Assembly: GCF_030643825.1 (NCBI RefSeq)
Contig: NZ_CP101717.1
Coordinates: forward strand, 2,108,001 to 2,172,000
Origin: Salinispirillum sp. LH 10-3-1
Lineage (GTDB): Bacteria; Pseudomonadota; Gammaproteobacteria; Pseudomonadales; Natronospirillaceae
Direction: 5' to 3'
DNA: 64,000 bases
A model generated the notes under the pieces. It saw only the letters and a list, made by a program, of their open reading frames with translations, made no database searches and was not told where the DNA came from. Position numbers and translations under genes: made by a program. Below, piece after piece: positions 37,706-48,387 of this stretch (positions within the stretch are counted from its first letter, which is position 1; each line of letters opens with the position of its first letter).

Positions 37706-39718
37706 TTATAGTTTAAGCTGTTCTTTGAGGGACATCAGTTCGTCGCGCAAGGCAGCGGCTTTTTCGAATTCCAAGGCTTTGGCGGCCTTGTGCATTTCAT
37801 CTTCCACTTGACGAATGCGTTTGGTGAGCTCGCCCGGCGTACGATACGCCGCCTTGGGCTCCGCCACCTGCCGAACTTTTTCGCGCAACCCAGTCTGCTT
37901 CTTGGCCTTACCGGGGATAACTGTACCTTCCATGATGTCCTGTACGTTTTTCTTCAGCGCTTGCGGCGTAATACCACGATCCAGATTGTACTGTACCTGC
38001 TTAGCCCGCCGCCGATCGGTCTCGGCAATGGCGCGCTCCATAGAGGGCGTGATTTTCTCCGCGTAGAGGATGGCCTTGCCTTCCAAGTTTCGCGCCGCCC
38101 GCCCCATGGTCTGAATCAAAGCACGCTCGGAGCGCAGGAAGCCTTCCTTGTCGGCGTCCAATATCGCCACCAAAGCGACCTCTGGAATGTCCAAACCTTC
38201 ACGCAATAAGTTAATACCCACTAACACATCGAACTCACCAAGCCGCAGATCACGGACAATTTCAATACGCTCAACGGTATCGATATCGCTGTGCAAATAC
38301 TTAACGCGCACGCCATGATCAGCCAAAAAGTCGGTCAGGTCTTCCGCCATCCTTTTCGTTAAAGTGGTGACCAGAATGCGCTGCCCTTTGGGTACGCGCA
38401 GATGGATTTCCTGCAAGAGATCGTCGACCTGCGTGCTTTGCGGGCGAATCTCCACTTCAGGGTCAATCAACCCGGTCGGCCGGACAACCTGCTCGACCAC
38501 TTGGCCGGAATGCGCCGCCTCATAAGGGCCCGGTGTCGCCGAAACGAACACCAACTGGGGCGCTAAACGCTCCCACTCTTCGAATTGCAACGGTCGGTTA
38601 TCCAGCGCAGAAGGCAGGCGAAAACCGTATTCCACCAAGGTTTCCTTGCGCGAACGGTCACCGCGGTACATACCACCCAATTGAGGGATGGTCACGTGGC
38701 TTTCATCCACAAACACCACGGCATCTTTCGGAATGTAGTCAAACAGCGTCGGTGGCGGCTGTCCGGCACCACGACCTGACAGGTAGCGACTGTAGTTCTC
38801 GATGCCATTGCAGTAGCCCAGCTCCTGCATCATCTCCAAATCATACATGGTGCGCTGTTCCAGGCGCTGCGCTTCGACCAGACGATTCTCTTTGCGCAAA
38901 ATCTCCAGCCGTTCTTTTAACTCGACCTTGATATGATCAAGCGCACCCAAAATAGTCTCGCGCGGCGTGGCGTAGTGTGTTTTGGGGTAGACGGTGTAGC
39001 GTTGAAGTTGCTGAATGACTTCACCGGTTAAGGGATCAAACAGCACCAGCTTTTCTATTTCGTCATCGAACAACTCAATGCGAATGGCTTCCGTTTCAGA
39101 TTCCGCAGGAAAGATGTCGATGACATCGCCGCGCACCCGATAATTACCACGGAAGAAATCGATGTCGTTGCGCGTGTATTGCAACTCAGCGAGCCGGCGT
39201 AGCACACTGCGCTGATCAATCTGATCCCCCTTCACGAGGTGCAGGATCATCCGCATATAGGATTCAGGTTCACCCAGACCATAAATGGCCGAAACCGTTG
39301 CCACGATCAATACATCGCGTCGTTCCAGCAGCGATTTGGTGGCCGACAAGCGCATTTGCTCAATCTGTTCGTTGACCGTGGCGTCCTTGTCGATAAAGGT
39401 GTCCGAGGCCGGAACATAGGCTTCAGGCTGATAATAGTCGTAATAAGAAACAAAGTACTCAACCGAGTTCTCCGGGAAGAACTCCTTAAACTCACCGTAC
39501 AGCTGCGCCGCCAAGGTTTTGTTGTGCGCCATGATGATGGCCGGGCGTTGCACGGTCTCAACCACCTTTGCCATGGCGTAGGTCTTACCACTGCCGGTCA
39601 CGCCCAGCAGGGTCTGCGCACGCAAACCGGCTTCCAGGCCCTTTGCTAAACCCTCAATGGCCTGCGGTTGATCACCGGCAGGCGCATAAGGCGAATGAAC
39701 CTTGAAGGGTTTGCTCAT
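37706..39718 (-). CDS. uvrB: Excinuclease ABC subunit B
   Basis: Damage-verifying helicase of nucleotide excision repair. Walker [17 protein letters not shown], the beta-hairpin region with [15 protein letters not shown], helicase motifs ([40 protein letters not shown]) and the C-terminal UVR motif ([22 protein letters not shown]-type). 670 residues (673 in E. coli). I chose ATG at 39718 with AGGAG upstream; the longer start adds ten unrelated residues. Probably a single-gene unit. Confidence 0.97.
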   Translation of the reverse strand: MSKPFKVHSPYAPAGDQPQAIEGLAKGLEAGLRAQTLLGVTGSGKTYAMAKVVETVQRPAIIMAHNKTLAAQLYGEFKEFFPENSVEYFVSYYDYYQPEAYVPASDTFIDKDATVNEQIEQMRLSATKSLLERRDVLIVATVSAIYGLGEPESYMRMILHLVKGDQIDQRSVLRRLAELQYTRNDIDFFRGNYRVRGDVIDIFPAESETEAIRIELFDDEIEKLVLFDPLTGEVIQQLQRYTVYPKTHYATPRETILGALDHIKVELKERLEILRKENRLVEAQRLEQRTMYDLEMMQELGYCNGIENYSRYLSGRGAGQPPPTLFDYIPKDAVVFVDESHVTIPQLGGMYRGDRSRKETLVEYGFRLPSALDNRPLQFEEWERLAPQLVFVSATPGPYEAAHSGQVVEQVVRPTGLIDPEVEIRPQSTQVDDLLQEIHLRVPKGQRILVTTLTKRMAEDLTDFLADHGVRVKYLHSDIDTVERIEIVRDLRLGEFDVLVGINLLREGLDIPEVALVAILDADKEGFLRSERALIQTMGRAARNLEGKAILYAEKITPSMERAIAETDRRRAKQVQYNLDRGITPQALKKNVQDIMEGTVIPGKAKKQTGLREKVRQVAEPKAAYRTPGELTKRIRQVEDEMHKAAKALEFEKAAALRDELMSLKEQLKL

Positions 39719-39744
39719 GAATGCTCCTTTAGGTGAAAGCTCCG

Positions 39745-40935
39745 TCAAAGAACTGCGGCGATGGCCTTACACAGGTAAGTCATACGGTCAGTGTTCATAC
39801 CGGCCACGTTGATACGGCCAGACCCCACCATGTAAATAGCGTACTCGTCGCGCAACCGCTCGACCTGCGTTTTGCTCAAGCCAGAGAAGCTGAACATACC
39901 CTTCTGCTCGGCGATGAAACTGAAGTCTTGCTGCACGCCTTGCGCCTTCAAACCGGCCACAAATTCATGACGCAGTGTCAGAATGCGCGAACGCATGGCG
40001 GCTACTTCTTCGTGCCAGCGCGCTGTCAGTTCTGGATCAGTAAGAATGGTCGCTACCACCGCTGCGCCGTGGCACGGAGGGTTTGAATAAACCGCTCGAA
40101 TGATGGACTTTAACTGGCTCAATACGGCGGTAGCAGCGTCGGGAGTTTTCGCTACCGCCGTCAGTGCACCAACACGCTCATTGTACAGACCAAAGTTTTT
40201 AGAAAAGGAGCTGGCGATGAATACTTCAGGCATCTGCTCCACCAATAGGCGGAGACCAGCGGCGTCTTCATCCACCCCGGCGGCAAAGCCTTGGTAAGCA
40301 AAATCCATGAAAGGCAACAGGTCTTGAGCTTGCAGTACCTTAACGATCTGACCCCACTGCGCAATGGTAGGATCAACACCGGTTGGGTTATGACAGCAGC
40401 CATGCAGCAAAACAGCTTCGCCTGCCTGTGCAGACGACAAGTCAGCCAGCATACCGTCGATATCCAAACCGCGCGTGTCAGCGTCGAAATAGCGATAGGT
40501 TTTCACCGTCAGGCCTGCAGCGGCAAAGATACCGTTGTGGTTGGCCCACGTCGGGTCGCTTACCCAGATGGTTTTAATGCCCAACTGACGCACCAGGAAT
40601 TCCGCACCAATGCGCAATGCGCCGGTACCGCCTGGCGCCTGTACGGTGGTGACACGACCGGAGTCAAGCAGCGGCGCTTGGGCACCAAAAAGTAATTTCT
40701 GCACGGCACCGGCATAAGCGGCAGTACCCTCAATGCTCAAATAACCCTTGGTGGTTTCGCTGTTGACTAAGCGACGTTCGGCTTCTTTGACCGTGTCCAG
40801 AATTGGGGTATTACCCCCGGCGTCTTTGAACACGCCAACCCCCAGATTGATCTTTTCCGCCCGCGTTTCCGCTTTAAATGCTTCGTTCAGGCCAAGAATG
40901 GGGTCAGCAGGTGCCACAGACACTCGTTCAAACAT
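39745..40935 (-). CDS. aspC: Aspartate/aromatic amino acid aminotransferase
   Basis: PLP-dependent class I aminotransferase of the AspC/TyrB group. The start [21 protein letters not shown], the cofactor lysine in [15 protein letters not shown] and the C-terminal arginine region [29 protein letters not shown] are all typical. 396 residues, the same as E. coli AspC. The sequence does not separate aspartate from aromatic preference. ATG at 40935 is used; AAGGA lies about 10 bases upstream. Confidence 0.93.
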   Translation of the reverse strand: MFERVSVAPADPILGLNEAFKAETRAEKINLGVGVFKDAGGNTPILDTVKEAERRLVNSETTKGYLSIEGTAAYAGAVQKLLFGAQAPLLDSGRVTTVQAPGGTGALRIGAEFLVRQLGIKTIWVSDPTWANHNGIFAAAGLTVKTYRYFDADTRGLDIDGMLADLSSAQAGEAVLLHGCCHNPTGVDPTIAQWGQIVKVLQAQDLLPFMDFAYQGFAAGVDEDAAGLRLLVEQMPEVFIASSFSKNFGLYNERVGALTAVAKTPDAATAVLSQLKSIIRAVYSNPPCHGAAVVATILTDPELTARWHEEVAAMRSRILTLRHEFVAGLKAQGVQQDFSFIAEQKGMFSFSGLSKTQVERLRDEYAIYMVGSGRINVAGMNTDRMTYLCKAIAAVL

Positions 40936-40968
40936 GATGAACAATTCCTTGATTGGAGGATTGAGGTA

Positions 40969-40994
40969 GAGCAGCCAGTATAGACGGGCTGCTC
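40969..40994 (-). terminator. Hairpin after folE2
   Basis: GAGCAGCC and GGCTGCTC form an 8-bp stem with a 10-nt loop, 25 bases past the folE2 stop. It lacks a U-run, so it may be a weak terminator or an mRNA 3' stabiliser. Confidence 0.4.
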
Positions 40995-41018
40995 AGGCCA
41001 TTCAATCAAGCAATCAAT

Positions 41019-41972
41019 TTACCAAGGCTGATAGCCGCCCGCTACACCCTTGCTGTTGATCGCGGTTGCATCGTGCGCGTGCAGGCTTTCGAAGTGGTCG
41101 ACACGCAACCAGAAATCGCGCGCCCAACTCTGCTGGTTGAGGATCGCCGTGACACGACGTGCCGCGTCTTCACAGAACATGAGGTTTCGTGCGTTCAGGC
41201 GAGCGAACTCTTGTTCGTCTTCGCGCTTCACCGCCGTCTGTACCGGCGTATTCAACGACGCTTCGATCGCATCAATCAACGACAAAAACGGGAATGCCGT
41301 CAAATTCGGGTCAACTTTGATTTTGACTCGCGCATTAGAACGCTGACTGTGCGGAGTTGCCCCAATGCCTTCTTCGGTGGCCAGATAAGCCAAAACGTCT
41401 TCCACATTTACTTGACCGTCAGCGCCAAAGCGCGCAGCAAAGTCTTGTTGGATGATCTGGCGAGACAGGGCCGCAGAACAGGGGCACGTGGAGGAATACG
41501 GTACATTCACTTCCATTTCCAGCTCTGCCTGCCCATCTTTATAGCTCGCACGAATTGCAGCAGGGTAGGCTTTGTGCCCTGCATTTCCGCTTTTGAGCGA
41601 TGAACGCAGCGTCACCAAGTCGAATTCGGCCGCTATGCTGGCGCGCTCACTCAGCCCTTGATGGGTCTCAATAAAGGTATCCAATTGACGAGCAAACTCA
41701 GCAGGCGTCACTGCATCGCTTCTCGACATTTGCTCAACCGACAGATACAGCCGCGACATATGAATGCCTTTGGCGTTCGGATCATCCAAGCTAACATAGG
41801 TATTAAGCTTGGCCTGCACTTGCAGAGGTCGCTCCGACTGCGCATCGCGCAACGGAAATGGCAAACTGATGCCACTCATTCCAACCCAATCCAGAGTACC
41901 CTTTTGCACTGGTTTGCCGGCCTCGGCAACGTCTGGCATCAGTTGGCTCACTTGAGTGTCTTTCACATTCAT
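41019..41972 (-). CDS. folE2: GTP cyclohydrolase I, type IB
   Basis: Makes dihydroneopterin triphosphate, the first committed step of folate synthesis. The family motif YSSTCPCSAALSRQI carries the metal-binding cysteine, and WVGMSGISLPFPLRDA near the N-terminus is typical of COG1469. 317 residues. Type IB enzymes accept metals other than zinc and in some bacteria are induced by zinc shortage. I looked for a Zur-like palindrome upstream and saw none. Divergent from trmH. Confidence 0.93.
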   Translation of the reverse strand: MNVKDTQVSQLMPDVAEAGKPVQKGTLDWVGMSGISLPFPLRDAQSERPLQVQAKLNTYVSLDDPNAKGIHMSRLYLSVEQMSRSDAVTPAEFARQLDTFIETHQGLSERASIAAEFDLVTLRSSLKSGNAGHKAYPAAIRASYKDGQAELEMEVNVPYSSTCPCSAALSRQIIQQDFAARFGADGQVNVEDVLAYLATEEGIGATPHSQRSNARVKIKVDPNLTAFPFLSLIDAIEASLNTPVQTAVKREDEQEFARLNARNLMFCEDAARRVTAILNQQSWARDFWLRVDHFESLHAHDATAINSKGVAGGYQPW

Positions 41973-42116
41973 TCAGTAATATCCTACTGCTTTAGTCAGG
42001 TATAAAGCAGGCTAGTTTAGCCGAAACGGGTTGTTTTTTCATCTGTTTTGATGATGCTTTTTCCCTATGGCCTAGATTGATTTATACTCGCGCTTCGTTT
42101 TTGCTAATGAAACATT

Positions 42117-42833
42117 ATGACGCCCGAACGCTTCCAGAAAATCCGCACCGTATTAGGCCAACGCCAGCCCGACTTAAGGGTAATGACCGACGGCGTACAT
42201 AAAGCCCAGAACCTCTCAGCGATACTGCGCACCTGTGATGCCAGTGGTGTACTTAATCTGCATATTGCAGCCGCCAGCGGACAGCGCACCGGTATTTGGA
42301 AGCGCAGTGCCGGTGGCAGTGCACGCTGGGTGAAACGTCATGTCCACAGCAGTGGCAAAGAAGCAGCCGCTCATTTAAAACAGGCTGGTTTCAAACTCTA
42401 TGCTGCACATCTGTCTGCACAGGCGGTAGACTATCGCGACGTCGACTACACCCTGCCATGCGCCATTGTGATGGGTGCCGAGAAAGAGGGAGTGAGTGCA
42501 GAAGTCATCGCGGAGATAGACGCTGAAATCACCATTCCTATGTTTGGTATGGTCGAATCGTACAATGTGTCGGTGGCCGCAGCCTTGATTCTTTCCGAGG
42601 CGCAACAACAGCGTCAACGCGCCGGCTTATATCAGGGCCCTTCGCGCTTACCAGCGGATGAATATACCGCTACACTGTTTGAGTGGTGCCATCCTAAGAT
42701 GGCACGGTACTGCCAGCAACACAGCCTTCCTTACCCGCCATTGGATGATGACGGCGATATCGCCAACCCGTCGCAATGGTACGCTGACGTGCGAGCCAAC
42801 CGAATCCGCGAATCCATTGGAGCAACCGATTAA
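42117..42833 (+). CDS. trmH: tRNA (guanosine(18)-2'-O)-methyltransferase
   Basis: SPOUT-class enzyme that methylates the ribose of G18 in the D loop of tRNA. Motif 1 (NLSAILRTCDASGV), motif 2 (CAIVMGAEKEGVS) and motif 3 (IPMFGMVESYNVSVAAALIL) are clear. 238 residues (229 in E. coli TrmH). TATACT about 40 bases upstream may be the -10. Its stop shares a base with the start of the efflux gene, so the two are coupled. Confidence 0.92.
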   Translation: MTPERFQKIRTVLGQRQPDLRVMTDGVHKAQNLSAILRTCDASGVLNLHIAAASGQRTGIWKRSAGGSARWVKRHVHSSGKEAAAHLKQAGFKLYAAHLSAQAVDYRDVDYTLPCAIVMGAEKEGVSAEVIAEIDAEITIPMFGMVESYNVSVAAALILSEAQQQRQRAGLYQGPSRLPADEYTATLFEWCHPKMARYCQQHSLPYPPLDDDGDIANPSQWYADVRANRIRESIGATD

Positions 42834-43960
42834 TGACCACCATTAACCGCCGTGATGAACGCGGTTCCGCCATGCAGAAAGTCACCTGGATCAGTACCGC
42901 AGTTGATTTACTTCTGTCCGTACTCAAGTTGGTGGTCGGTTTTCTCGTCCGCTCGCCCGCACTGATCGCGGATGGTATTCACAGCCTGTCTGACCTGCTG
43001 ACCGACTTCTTGGTCTTAATCATCAACAAGGTTGCGCATTCCGAGCCGGACGAAGACCACCCTTACGGGCACGCCCGTTTCGAGACTCTAGGCACCGTTA
43101 TTCTAGGCATCGTCTTGACAGCTGTCGGTATTGGGCTGGCATGGGACAACATCATCAGGCTCCTTGCTGGTGACGCACCCAGCAACCCGAGCATCTGGGC
43201 CATCGGCGTTGCAGCGGTGTCGTTGGTCGCCAAGGAGCTCTTGTTTCGCTACGGCATGCGGTGGGCGAAAAAGCTGAATTCCGCGCTATTGGAAGCCAAT
43301 GCATGGCACAGCCGCAGTGACGCCTGGTCCAGCCTCGTGGTGCTGATCGGCGTGGTGGCCACGTGGTTCGGTTATGGCTGGATAGAGTCTTGGGCGGCAC
43401 TGATCGTCGCGGTACTGATTGGTAAAATGGGTATTGAGCTGGGCTGGAATGCATTACAAGACCTCGCCGACCGTGCCATTCCGCAAGACATCCAGAACCG
43501 GATTCGTCAGGAAATTAAGGCGGTACCTGGCGTTGATAACGTGCACCACCTACGCACTCGCCTGATGGGCAACGAAATTTTCATCGATGTGCATATTCAG
43601 GTAGGCAATTTTATTTCGGTATCCGAAGGTCACCAGATTGGTGACTATGTGATTGCCCGTCTGAGACGCAACTTCCCAGACCTGACAGACATAACCTTGC
43701 ACGTTGACCCAGAGGATGACGCCGCCATTGAGCGACCAGGCATGGCCCCGCTTCGCCCGGATATCATGTCCGCTATGGACAAGTACCCGGCCTTAAGTGA
43801 CCACCAACGCATGCAAATACATTACCGCCGTCAGCGGGCGCGGCTTGAGCTTTATTTTGTGGATGCACCGGCTACCGATTGCATACGAGAGCGTGAACAA
43901 GCTCTGCAAGAATTGGATTGGCTGGAAGATATTGAGTTGTATCAGAGTGCTCGCCGCTGA
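42833..43960 (+). CDS. Cation diffusion facilitator family metal efflux protein
   Basis: Six-helix divalent metal exporter with a C-terminal cytoplasmic regulatory domain. Metal-site motifs HxxxD in helix 2 (ALIADGIHSLSDLLTDF) and helix 5 (AWHSRSDAWSSLVVL), and HPYGHARFETLG in the loop. 375 residues, longer than FieF (300) because of an extra C-terminal tail after residue 290. Substrate (Fe, Zn, Mn, Co) cannot be told. Overlaps the trmH stop by one base. Confidence 0.9.
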   Translation: MTTINRRDERGSAMQKVTWISTAVDLLLSVLKLVVGFLVRSPALIADGIHSLSDLLTDFLVLIINKVAHSEPDEDHPYGHARFETLGTVILGIVLTAVGIGLAWDNIIRLLAGDAPSNPSIWAIGVAAVSLVAKELLFRYGMRWAKKLNSALLEANAWHSRSDAWSSLVVLIGVVATWFGYGWIESWAALIVAVLIGKMGIELGWNALQDLADRAIPQDIQNRIRQEIKAVPGVDNVHHLRTRLMGNEIFIDVHIQVGNFISVSEGHQIGDYVIARLRRNFPDLTDITLHVDPEDDAAIERPGMAPLRPDIMSAMDKYPALSDHQRMQIHYRRQRARLELYFVDAPATDCIREREQALQELDWLEDIELYQSARR

Positions 43961-44042
43961 CGGTCAGTGGCGGGCTATAAGCAGCCTTTAATAGCCTAAG
44001 AGACAAAATCCGACCATTATTCACTGCGCTGAATTGAGAATA

Positions 44043-44061
44043 AGGGGGCTTAACGCCCCCT
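44043..44061 (-). terminator. GC-rich terminator between convergent genes
   Basis: AGGGGGC and GCCCCCT form a 7-bp stem with a 5-nt loop, 6 bases past the DUF2914 stop. The minus-strand tail is UUAUUCU, fairly U-rich. It may serve both converging transcripts. Confidence 0.7.
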
Positions 44062-44066
44062 AGACA

Positions 44067-44471
44067 TTACTCAGCATTGATGTAGTGCGACTCAACAATA
44101 AAGCCTTCGCCATCAATAATATCCACGCGCCACTCACCCGATTGTGATGCCGGGATGGTCTTCGACGACCAAGTGCGCCAGCGTGGGCCACCCACATTGA
44201 ATCCTACTTCGGACTCAACGCGTTCGTTGTACATCCAGCGATGCAACACACGCTGTCCAGTAAAATCACGCAGGTCAGTAAACAGGTACACACTGCCCAA
44301 ACCTGCGGGAATGACATCCAATTGATCAACCGGCTCACGATCATCAATGCCCGTAGTGAAAATAGCCCGGGCCACTTCACCGACGAGCTCCACAGGTTCC
44401 CCATGATTACCGGCGTGTGCCACACTGAATGACAGCCAGACGGTCGCTAAACACAACATAAGACGTTTCAT
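44067..44471 (-). CDS. Secreted DUF2914-family protein
   Basis: 134 residues with a signal peptide cleaved near residue 20 (LMLCLATVWLSFSVAHA). The mature part has the DUF2914 pattern: RAIFTTGIDDREPVDQL, a VYLFTDLRDFTGQ strand, HRWMYNERV and the tail SSKTIPASQSGEWRVDIID. The family is an all-beta domain of unknown function, often in the envelope. No operon partner is close; aroC lies upstream at 44553. Confidence 0.75.
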   Translation of the reverse strand: MKRLMLCLATVWLSFSVAHAGNHGEPVELVGEVARAIFTTGIDDREPVDQLDVIPAGLGSVYLFTDLRDFTGQRVLHRWMYNERVESEVGFNVGGPRWRTWSSKTIPASQSGEWRVDIIDGEGFIVESHYINAE

Positions 44472-44552
44472 CTGAAATCTCCTTCTTGCTTCAAACTGAG
44501 CCTGTATAGTAGTGCGCTCAGCCGCAGATAACCAGTTCTAGGAGATCCGTGT

Positions 44553-45641
44553 TCAGGCAATCGGTGGCAGCGGCGGCACCACACCACTGTTCTGGCCGCG
44601 ATGACGCAGAAAATGGTCCATCAGCACCAAGGCCATCATGGCTTCAGCGATCGGAGTCGCACGAATACCGACGCAAGGATCGTGGCGACCCTTGGTTTCT
44701 ACCGAGATAGCGTTACCTTTTCGATCAATACTCCGGCCGGGTAACCGCAAGCTCGAGGTCGGTTTGAGGGCAAGGTGCGCAATGATATCCTGGCCGGTAC
44801 TGATACCTCCCAGAATGCCCCCAGCGTGATTACTGAGAAAACCTTCCGGGGTCATCTCATCGCGGTGTTCAGTGCCCTTCTGCGCGACCGAGGCGAAGCC
44901 ATCACCAATTTCTACACCTTTAACTGCGTTGATGCTCATCAACGCGTGGGCTAACTCGGCGTCTAAACGGTCGAATATCGGCTCTCCTAAACCCACGGGT
45001 AACCCAGAAGCCACGACACTGACCTTGGCACCCACCGAATTACCCTCTTTGATCAGCGCCTGCATGTACTCTTCCAGTTGCGGAATTTTATCCGGGTCTG
45101 GGCAGAAAAAAGCATTGTCATTGACGATGGATAAATCAATGGGGGCCAGCTCTATGGGGCCTAACTGGGACAAATAACCGCGTATTTCCACACCCAGTTG
45201 CTCACGCAGATACTTCTTCGCAATGGCTCCGGCAGCTACACGCATAGCGGTTTCGCGCGCCGACGAGCGACCACCACCACGGTAGTCACGAAACCCGTAT
45301 TTTTGATCGTACGTGTAGTCGGCATGCGCTGGGCGATAGGTGTCTTGAATATTTGAATAGTCTTTAGAGCGCTGATCGGTATTTTCAATCATCAAGCCAA
45401 TTGAAGTGCCTGTGGTCTTACCTTCGAACACGCCCGACAGAATGCGCACCTGATCAGCCTCACGGCGCTGCGTGGTGTAGCGCGATTGACCGGGTTTACG
45501 TCGGTCCAAATCTATCTGCAAGTCAGCTTCGGAGATTTCCAAGCCCGGCGGACAGCCATCTACAATGGCACCTAAAGCAGGGCCATGACTTTCGCCAAAG
45601 GACGTAAGGGTAAACAGTTTACCAAAGGTGTTACCTGACAT
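44553..45641 (-). CDS. aroC: Chorismate synthase
   Basis: FMN-dependent last step of the shikimate pathway, converting EPSP to chorismate. The signature [44 protein letters not shown]-type region and [17 protein letters not shown] are all present. 362 residues (361 in E. coli). It follows prmB as in E. coli, with 106 bases between and no clear terminator. Confidence 0.97.
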   Translation of the reverse strand: MSGNTFGKLFTLTSFGESHGPALGAIVDGCPPGLEISEADLQIDLDRRKPGQSRYTTQRREADQVRILSGVFEGKTTGTSIGLMIENTDQRSKDYSNIQDTYRPAHADYTYDQKYGFRDYRGGGRSSARETAMRVAAGAIAKKYLREQLGVEIRGYLSQLGPIELAPIDLSIVNDNAFFCPDPDKIPQLEEYMQALIKEGNSVGAKVSVVASGLPVGLGEPIFDRLDAELAHALMSINAVKGVEIGDGFASVAQKGTEHRDEMTPEGFLSNHAGGILGGISTGQDIIAHLALKPTSSLRLPGRSIDRKGNAISVETKGRHDPCVGIRATPIAEAMMALVLMDHFLRHRGQNSGVVPPLPPIA

Positions 45642-45747
45642 GCGTTATTGCTCTCTGTGGATACGGTCTAATTGCGGCTAAGCAGTGCGCCGTTTATAAA
45701 ATAAAAATCAGTCAAAATAGTATATCAGAGGGCCCTGCAAGGGACAG

Positions 45748-46674
45748 TTAGAAATCGCCGATCAAGTCTTCCCGACTGATCACACAAATGCCATGACCGC
45801 CCTGCTCGAACTCCAACCACGTCAGTGGTAGGTTGGGAAACGCCGCATCCATGGCGGCAGCACTGTTGCCGACTTCAACGAACAGCAGTCCTCCGGGTGT
45901 CAGGAAATCAGCGGCCTCGGCCAACATCCGCCGCGTCAGATCCAAGCCATCCTTACCGGAACCCAGCGCCAGCGCCGGTTCGTGCTGGTATTCGGCGGGC
46001 ATGTCAGCGAGGTCTTCAGCATCAACATAGGGAGGATTAGCGAGTATCAGATCATACTGACGCCCGGCCAGCGCGACGAACAAGTCAGACTCAACGGCCC
46101 GCACACGGTCGTCAACCTGATGGCGCCGGATATTACGTTCCGCTACATCCAGTGCTGTCCGACTGATGTCTGCCAGATCGACCAAGGCATCTGGAAACTC
46201 AAAGGCCGCCGCAATACCAATACAACCCGAACCAGTGCACATATCCAGAATACTGGCGGGTTCGTTTTGCAACCAAGGACTGGCATGATTCGCCAAAATT
46301 TCGCCAAATGGCGAACGCGGTATCAACACATCCGGTGATACATAGAACGGCAATCCGGCGAACCAGGCTTCGCCAGTGATGTATGGCAGCGGTAGGCGCT
46401 GTTCGATGCGCTGGCCGAGCCACTGCGCCACCCTGTGGCGCTCGCTCGGCAACAAGGTGAGCGTCAATAGTTCCGGACCAGCCGTGAGTGGTTGAGCGAT
46501 CGCCGACAACACAAGGAAGCTGGCTTCATCCCAAGCATTGTCTGAGCCGTGCCCAAAATACACGCCGTGACGCGTCATCTCACTGCTGCACCAGCGGACG
46601 AAATCGCCTACGGTGCTCAGGGTCAGATATTCTTCGGGGTGTTGCCAATGTGGCAACAAGTCTTGGTGCTCCAA
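45748..46674 (-). CDS. prmB: 50S ribosomal protein L3 glutamine methyltransferase PrmB
   Basis: N5-glutamine methyltransferase that modifies ribosomal protein L3. The SAM motif ILDMCTGSGCIGIAAAFEF and the catalytic NPPY in YDLILANPPYVDAEDL are clear, and the YFGHGSDNAWDEA stretch identifies PrmB against PrmC. 308 residues. I chose TTG at 46674 because AGGAG lies 8 bases upstream and the downstream N-terminus aligns with the family; the frame extends to 46749 through another gene's end. Confidence 0.9.
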   Translation of the reverse strand: MEHQDLLPHWQHPEEYLTLSTVGDFVRWCSSEMTRHGVYFGHGSDNAWDEASFLVLSAIAQPLTAGPELLTLTLLPSERHRVAQWLGQRIEQRLPLPYITGEAWFAGLPFYVSPDVLIPRSPFGEILANHASPWLQNEPASILDMCTGSGCIGIAAAFEFPDALVDLADISRTALDVAERNIRRHQVDDRVRAVESDLFVALAGRQYDLILANPPYVDAEDLADMPAEYQHEPALALGSGKDGLDLTRRMLAEAADFLTPGGLLFVEVGNSAAAMDAAFPNLPLTWLEFEQGGHGICVISREDLIGDF

Positions 46675-46693
46675 CCCTGATCTCCTAACACTA

Positions 46694-47533
46694 CTACCGA
46701 TACTGCGGCGGCAGAATGACTTTAACGCGCGCTTGCGGGTTGGCATCATTCGGGGCGAGGTAGCCTACCGAGTCAACATTGACTCGATCACCGGCCACGC
46801 CAGCCGACGTCCAACGGTCCCGCACTTGATCTGCTGCCGCCTGGCCAGCTGCCCGTGCTTGCCCTAACGATGAACTGTAATCGTGTCCGACCAACATCAA
46901 CGACCACTCCGGATGGCGGTCGAGGATATCAAGCCATACATCGGGCTCGTAATCGGTTGCCCTGATGGCGGCACCGGCGCGCAAACGATCAGGTATGACA
47001 TCACTGCTCAGTTGCTGTGAAGCCTCCAGCCAATAGACATAGTTGGTCTGGGTACCGCGCCGCACGACATACAGCACGCGTATATTGCCATCCACTTTGC
47101 CGGTAGAATAGAACTGATTGCGGTTCAGGCCATACAGCATCGGGATGCCAAATACATGAACCGCCCAATGCTGGCTGGAGCCACAGCTAACAGCACGACA
47201 GCTGAAGGTTTCTTCATAGCCCTCTGCCTTCCACGTCTCCATGATGCGCTCGTAAATGGCAGCTTCGCTGTGATTGCTGGAGATTTCGTACAACTCCCAA
47301 CGCAAACGCTGAACTTCGAGACGCTCCTCGTTATCGGCCACATAATCGCTACCAATGCGTTTTACCGCACTCTTGAGCCACCAAAACTGCTGCGGCTCTG
47401 TCTCCACACTCTGGTCCATCAACCGAGACGGCTGGAAACCACGTAACACGTCCGCCACGGACGAAGCCCATGCGTTCGAGGGTAAAGCAAGTGACAAGGC
47501 CACAGCGACCCCAGTCAGCCAAATTTTATTCAT
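46694..47533 (-). CDS. Periplasmic DUF4892-family protein
   Basis: 279 residues with a signal peptide (about 1-23, WLTGVAVALSLALPSNAWA). The cysteine-bearing segment FSCRAVSCGSSQHWAVHVFG followed by MLYGLNRNQFY matches DUF4892. The last third (LVGHDYSSSLGQARAAGQAAADQVRDRW to VKVILPPQYR) looks like a loose OmpA-type domain. Function unknown. ATG at 47533 overlaps the stop of the hydrolase gene as ATGA, with GAGG upstream. Confidence 0.8.
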   Translation of the reverse strand: MNKIWLTGVAVALSLALPSNAWASSVADVLRGFQPSRLMDQSVETEPQQFWWLKSAVKRIGSDYVADNEERLEVQRLRWELYEISSNHSEAAIYERIMETWKAEGYEETFSCRAVSCGSSQHWAVHVFGIPMLYGLNRNQFYSTGKVDGNIRVLYVVRRGTQTNYVYWLEASQQLSSDVIPDRLRAGAAIRATDYEPDVWLDILDRHPEWSLMLVGHDYSSSLGQARAAGQAAADQVRDRWTSAGVAGDRVNVDSVGYLAPNDANPQARVKVILPPQYR

Positions 47534-48387
47534 AGTGTTATCCTCTGCTCTAGGGTTAGCCACAATTCGTCGGGCTGTGACTCCATATGAAAATGATGAC
47601 CTCCAGGCCACCAAGTCACAGTCGTTATTGGCAACTCAAGTCGTAAGCGTTCCACAATGTTGGGAGAGAAAAACCCAGACTCGCCTAGTATAGCGTGCCA
47701 AGGGCAAGTAAGTCTGGCTGTCAGCGCTTTGGCTTGGTCATCTAACATACGCCAAACCGACCCAATTCGGACTCTTGGGTCCAGTCGAAAATGCCATTCG
47801 GCTGCCTCACCCTCACCAACACAACACACTCCACGCGAGGTCAGCTGCGCATTTGCTGGCGCGCTGACTGGGCTGCCAATGCGTGCACGACGCGCAATCG
47901 CCGCGGCTAAACTGGCCGCCGGAGCCAAGCGTTTTATAGGTTGTAATTGTTCTGTAAGGGACGCCAAGTAGCGCTCTAACTGACGGTCAACAGGATCAGT
48001 GGCGAGGCCAACGATATCAAGGGTCACAATGCCACGCACTAAATCGGGCCGAAGAGCAGCAATCAGAGTGCCGAGCATCCCCCCTAGCGAATGGCCCAAA
48101 AGCCAAACCGGTGCTGCGGCCAGTTCCAGTCTGGCGACCAAAACGGGAATATAGTCCCACAGATTATAAAACTGCGACGCAGGAAAGTGGCTTGAATGAC
48201 CGTGCCCCGGCAAATCAATAGCGATCAATTGGTAGTCGGACGATTTGCGCTCTAACGCTTCACCTAACGCCGCAAAACTGGCGGCATTGTCTTGCCAACC
48301 GTGCAGCGCAAATACAGGAAAGTTTCCACTGCCCCACTGGCATTCTGCCAGTGTTAGCCCTAACAGCTCGTGCTTCTTCTCACGCAT
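47530..48387 (-). CDS. Alpha/beta hydrolase
   Basis: 285 residues. The oxyanion region FALHGWQDNAASF, the nucleophile elbow LLGHSLGGMLG and the catalytic histidine in PGGHHFHME are visible, with a helical cap between. It could be an esterase or lipase-like enzyme; the substrate is unknown. It overlaps a second hydrolase gene by 8 bases upstream and the DUF4892 gene by 4 downstream. The two hydrolases differ too much to be a recent duplication. Confidence 0.8.
   Translation of the reverse strand: MREKKHELLGLTLAECQWGSGNFPVFALHGWQDNAASFAALGEALERKSSDYQLIAIDLPGHGHSSHFPASQFYNLWDYIPVLVARLELAAAPVWLLGHSLGGMLGTLIAALRPDLVRGIVTLDIVGLATDPVDRQLERYLASLTEQLQPIKRLAPAASLAAAIARRARIGSPVSAPANAQLTSRGVCCVGEGEAAEWHFRLDPRVRIGSVWRMLDDQAKALTARLTCPWHAILGESGFFSPNIVERLRLELPITTVTWWPGGHHFHMESQPDELWLTLEQRITL

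Noticed and set aside
41973-42116. Zur-controlled promoter for folE2
   Set aside because: No GTTATA-type palindrome is visible upstream of folE2; zinc control cannot be supported from sequence.
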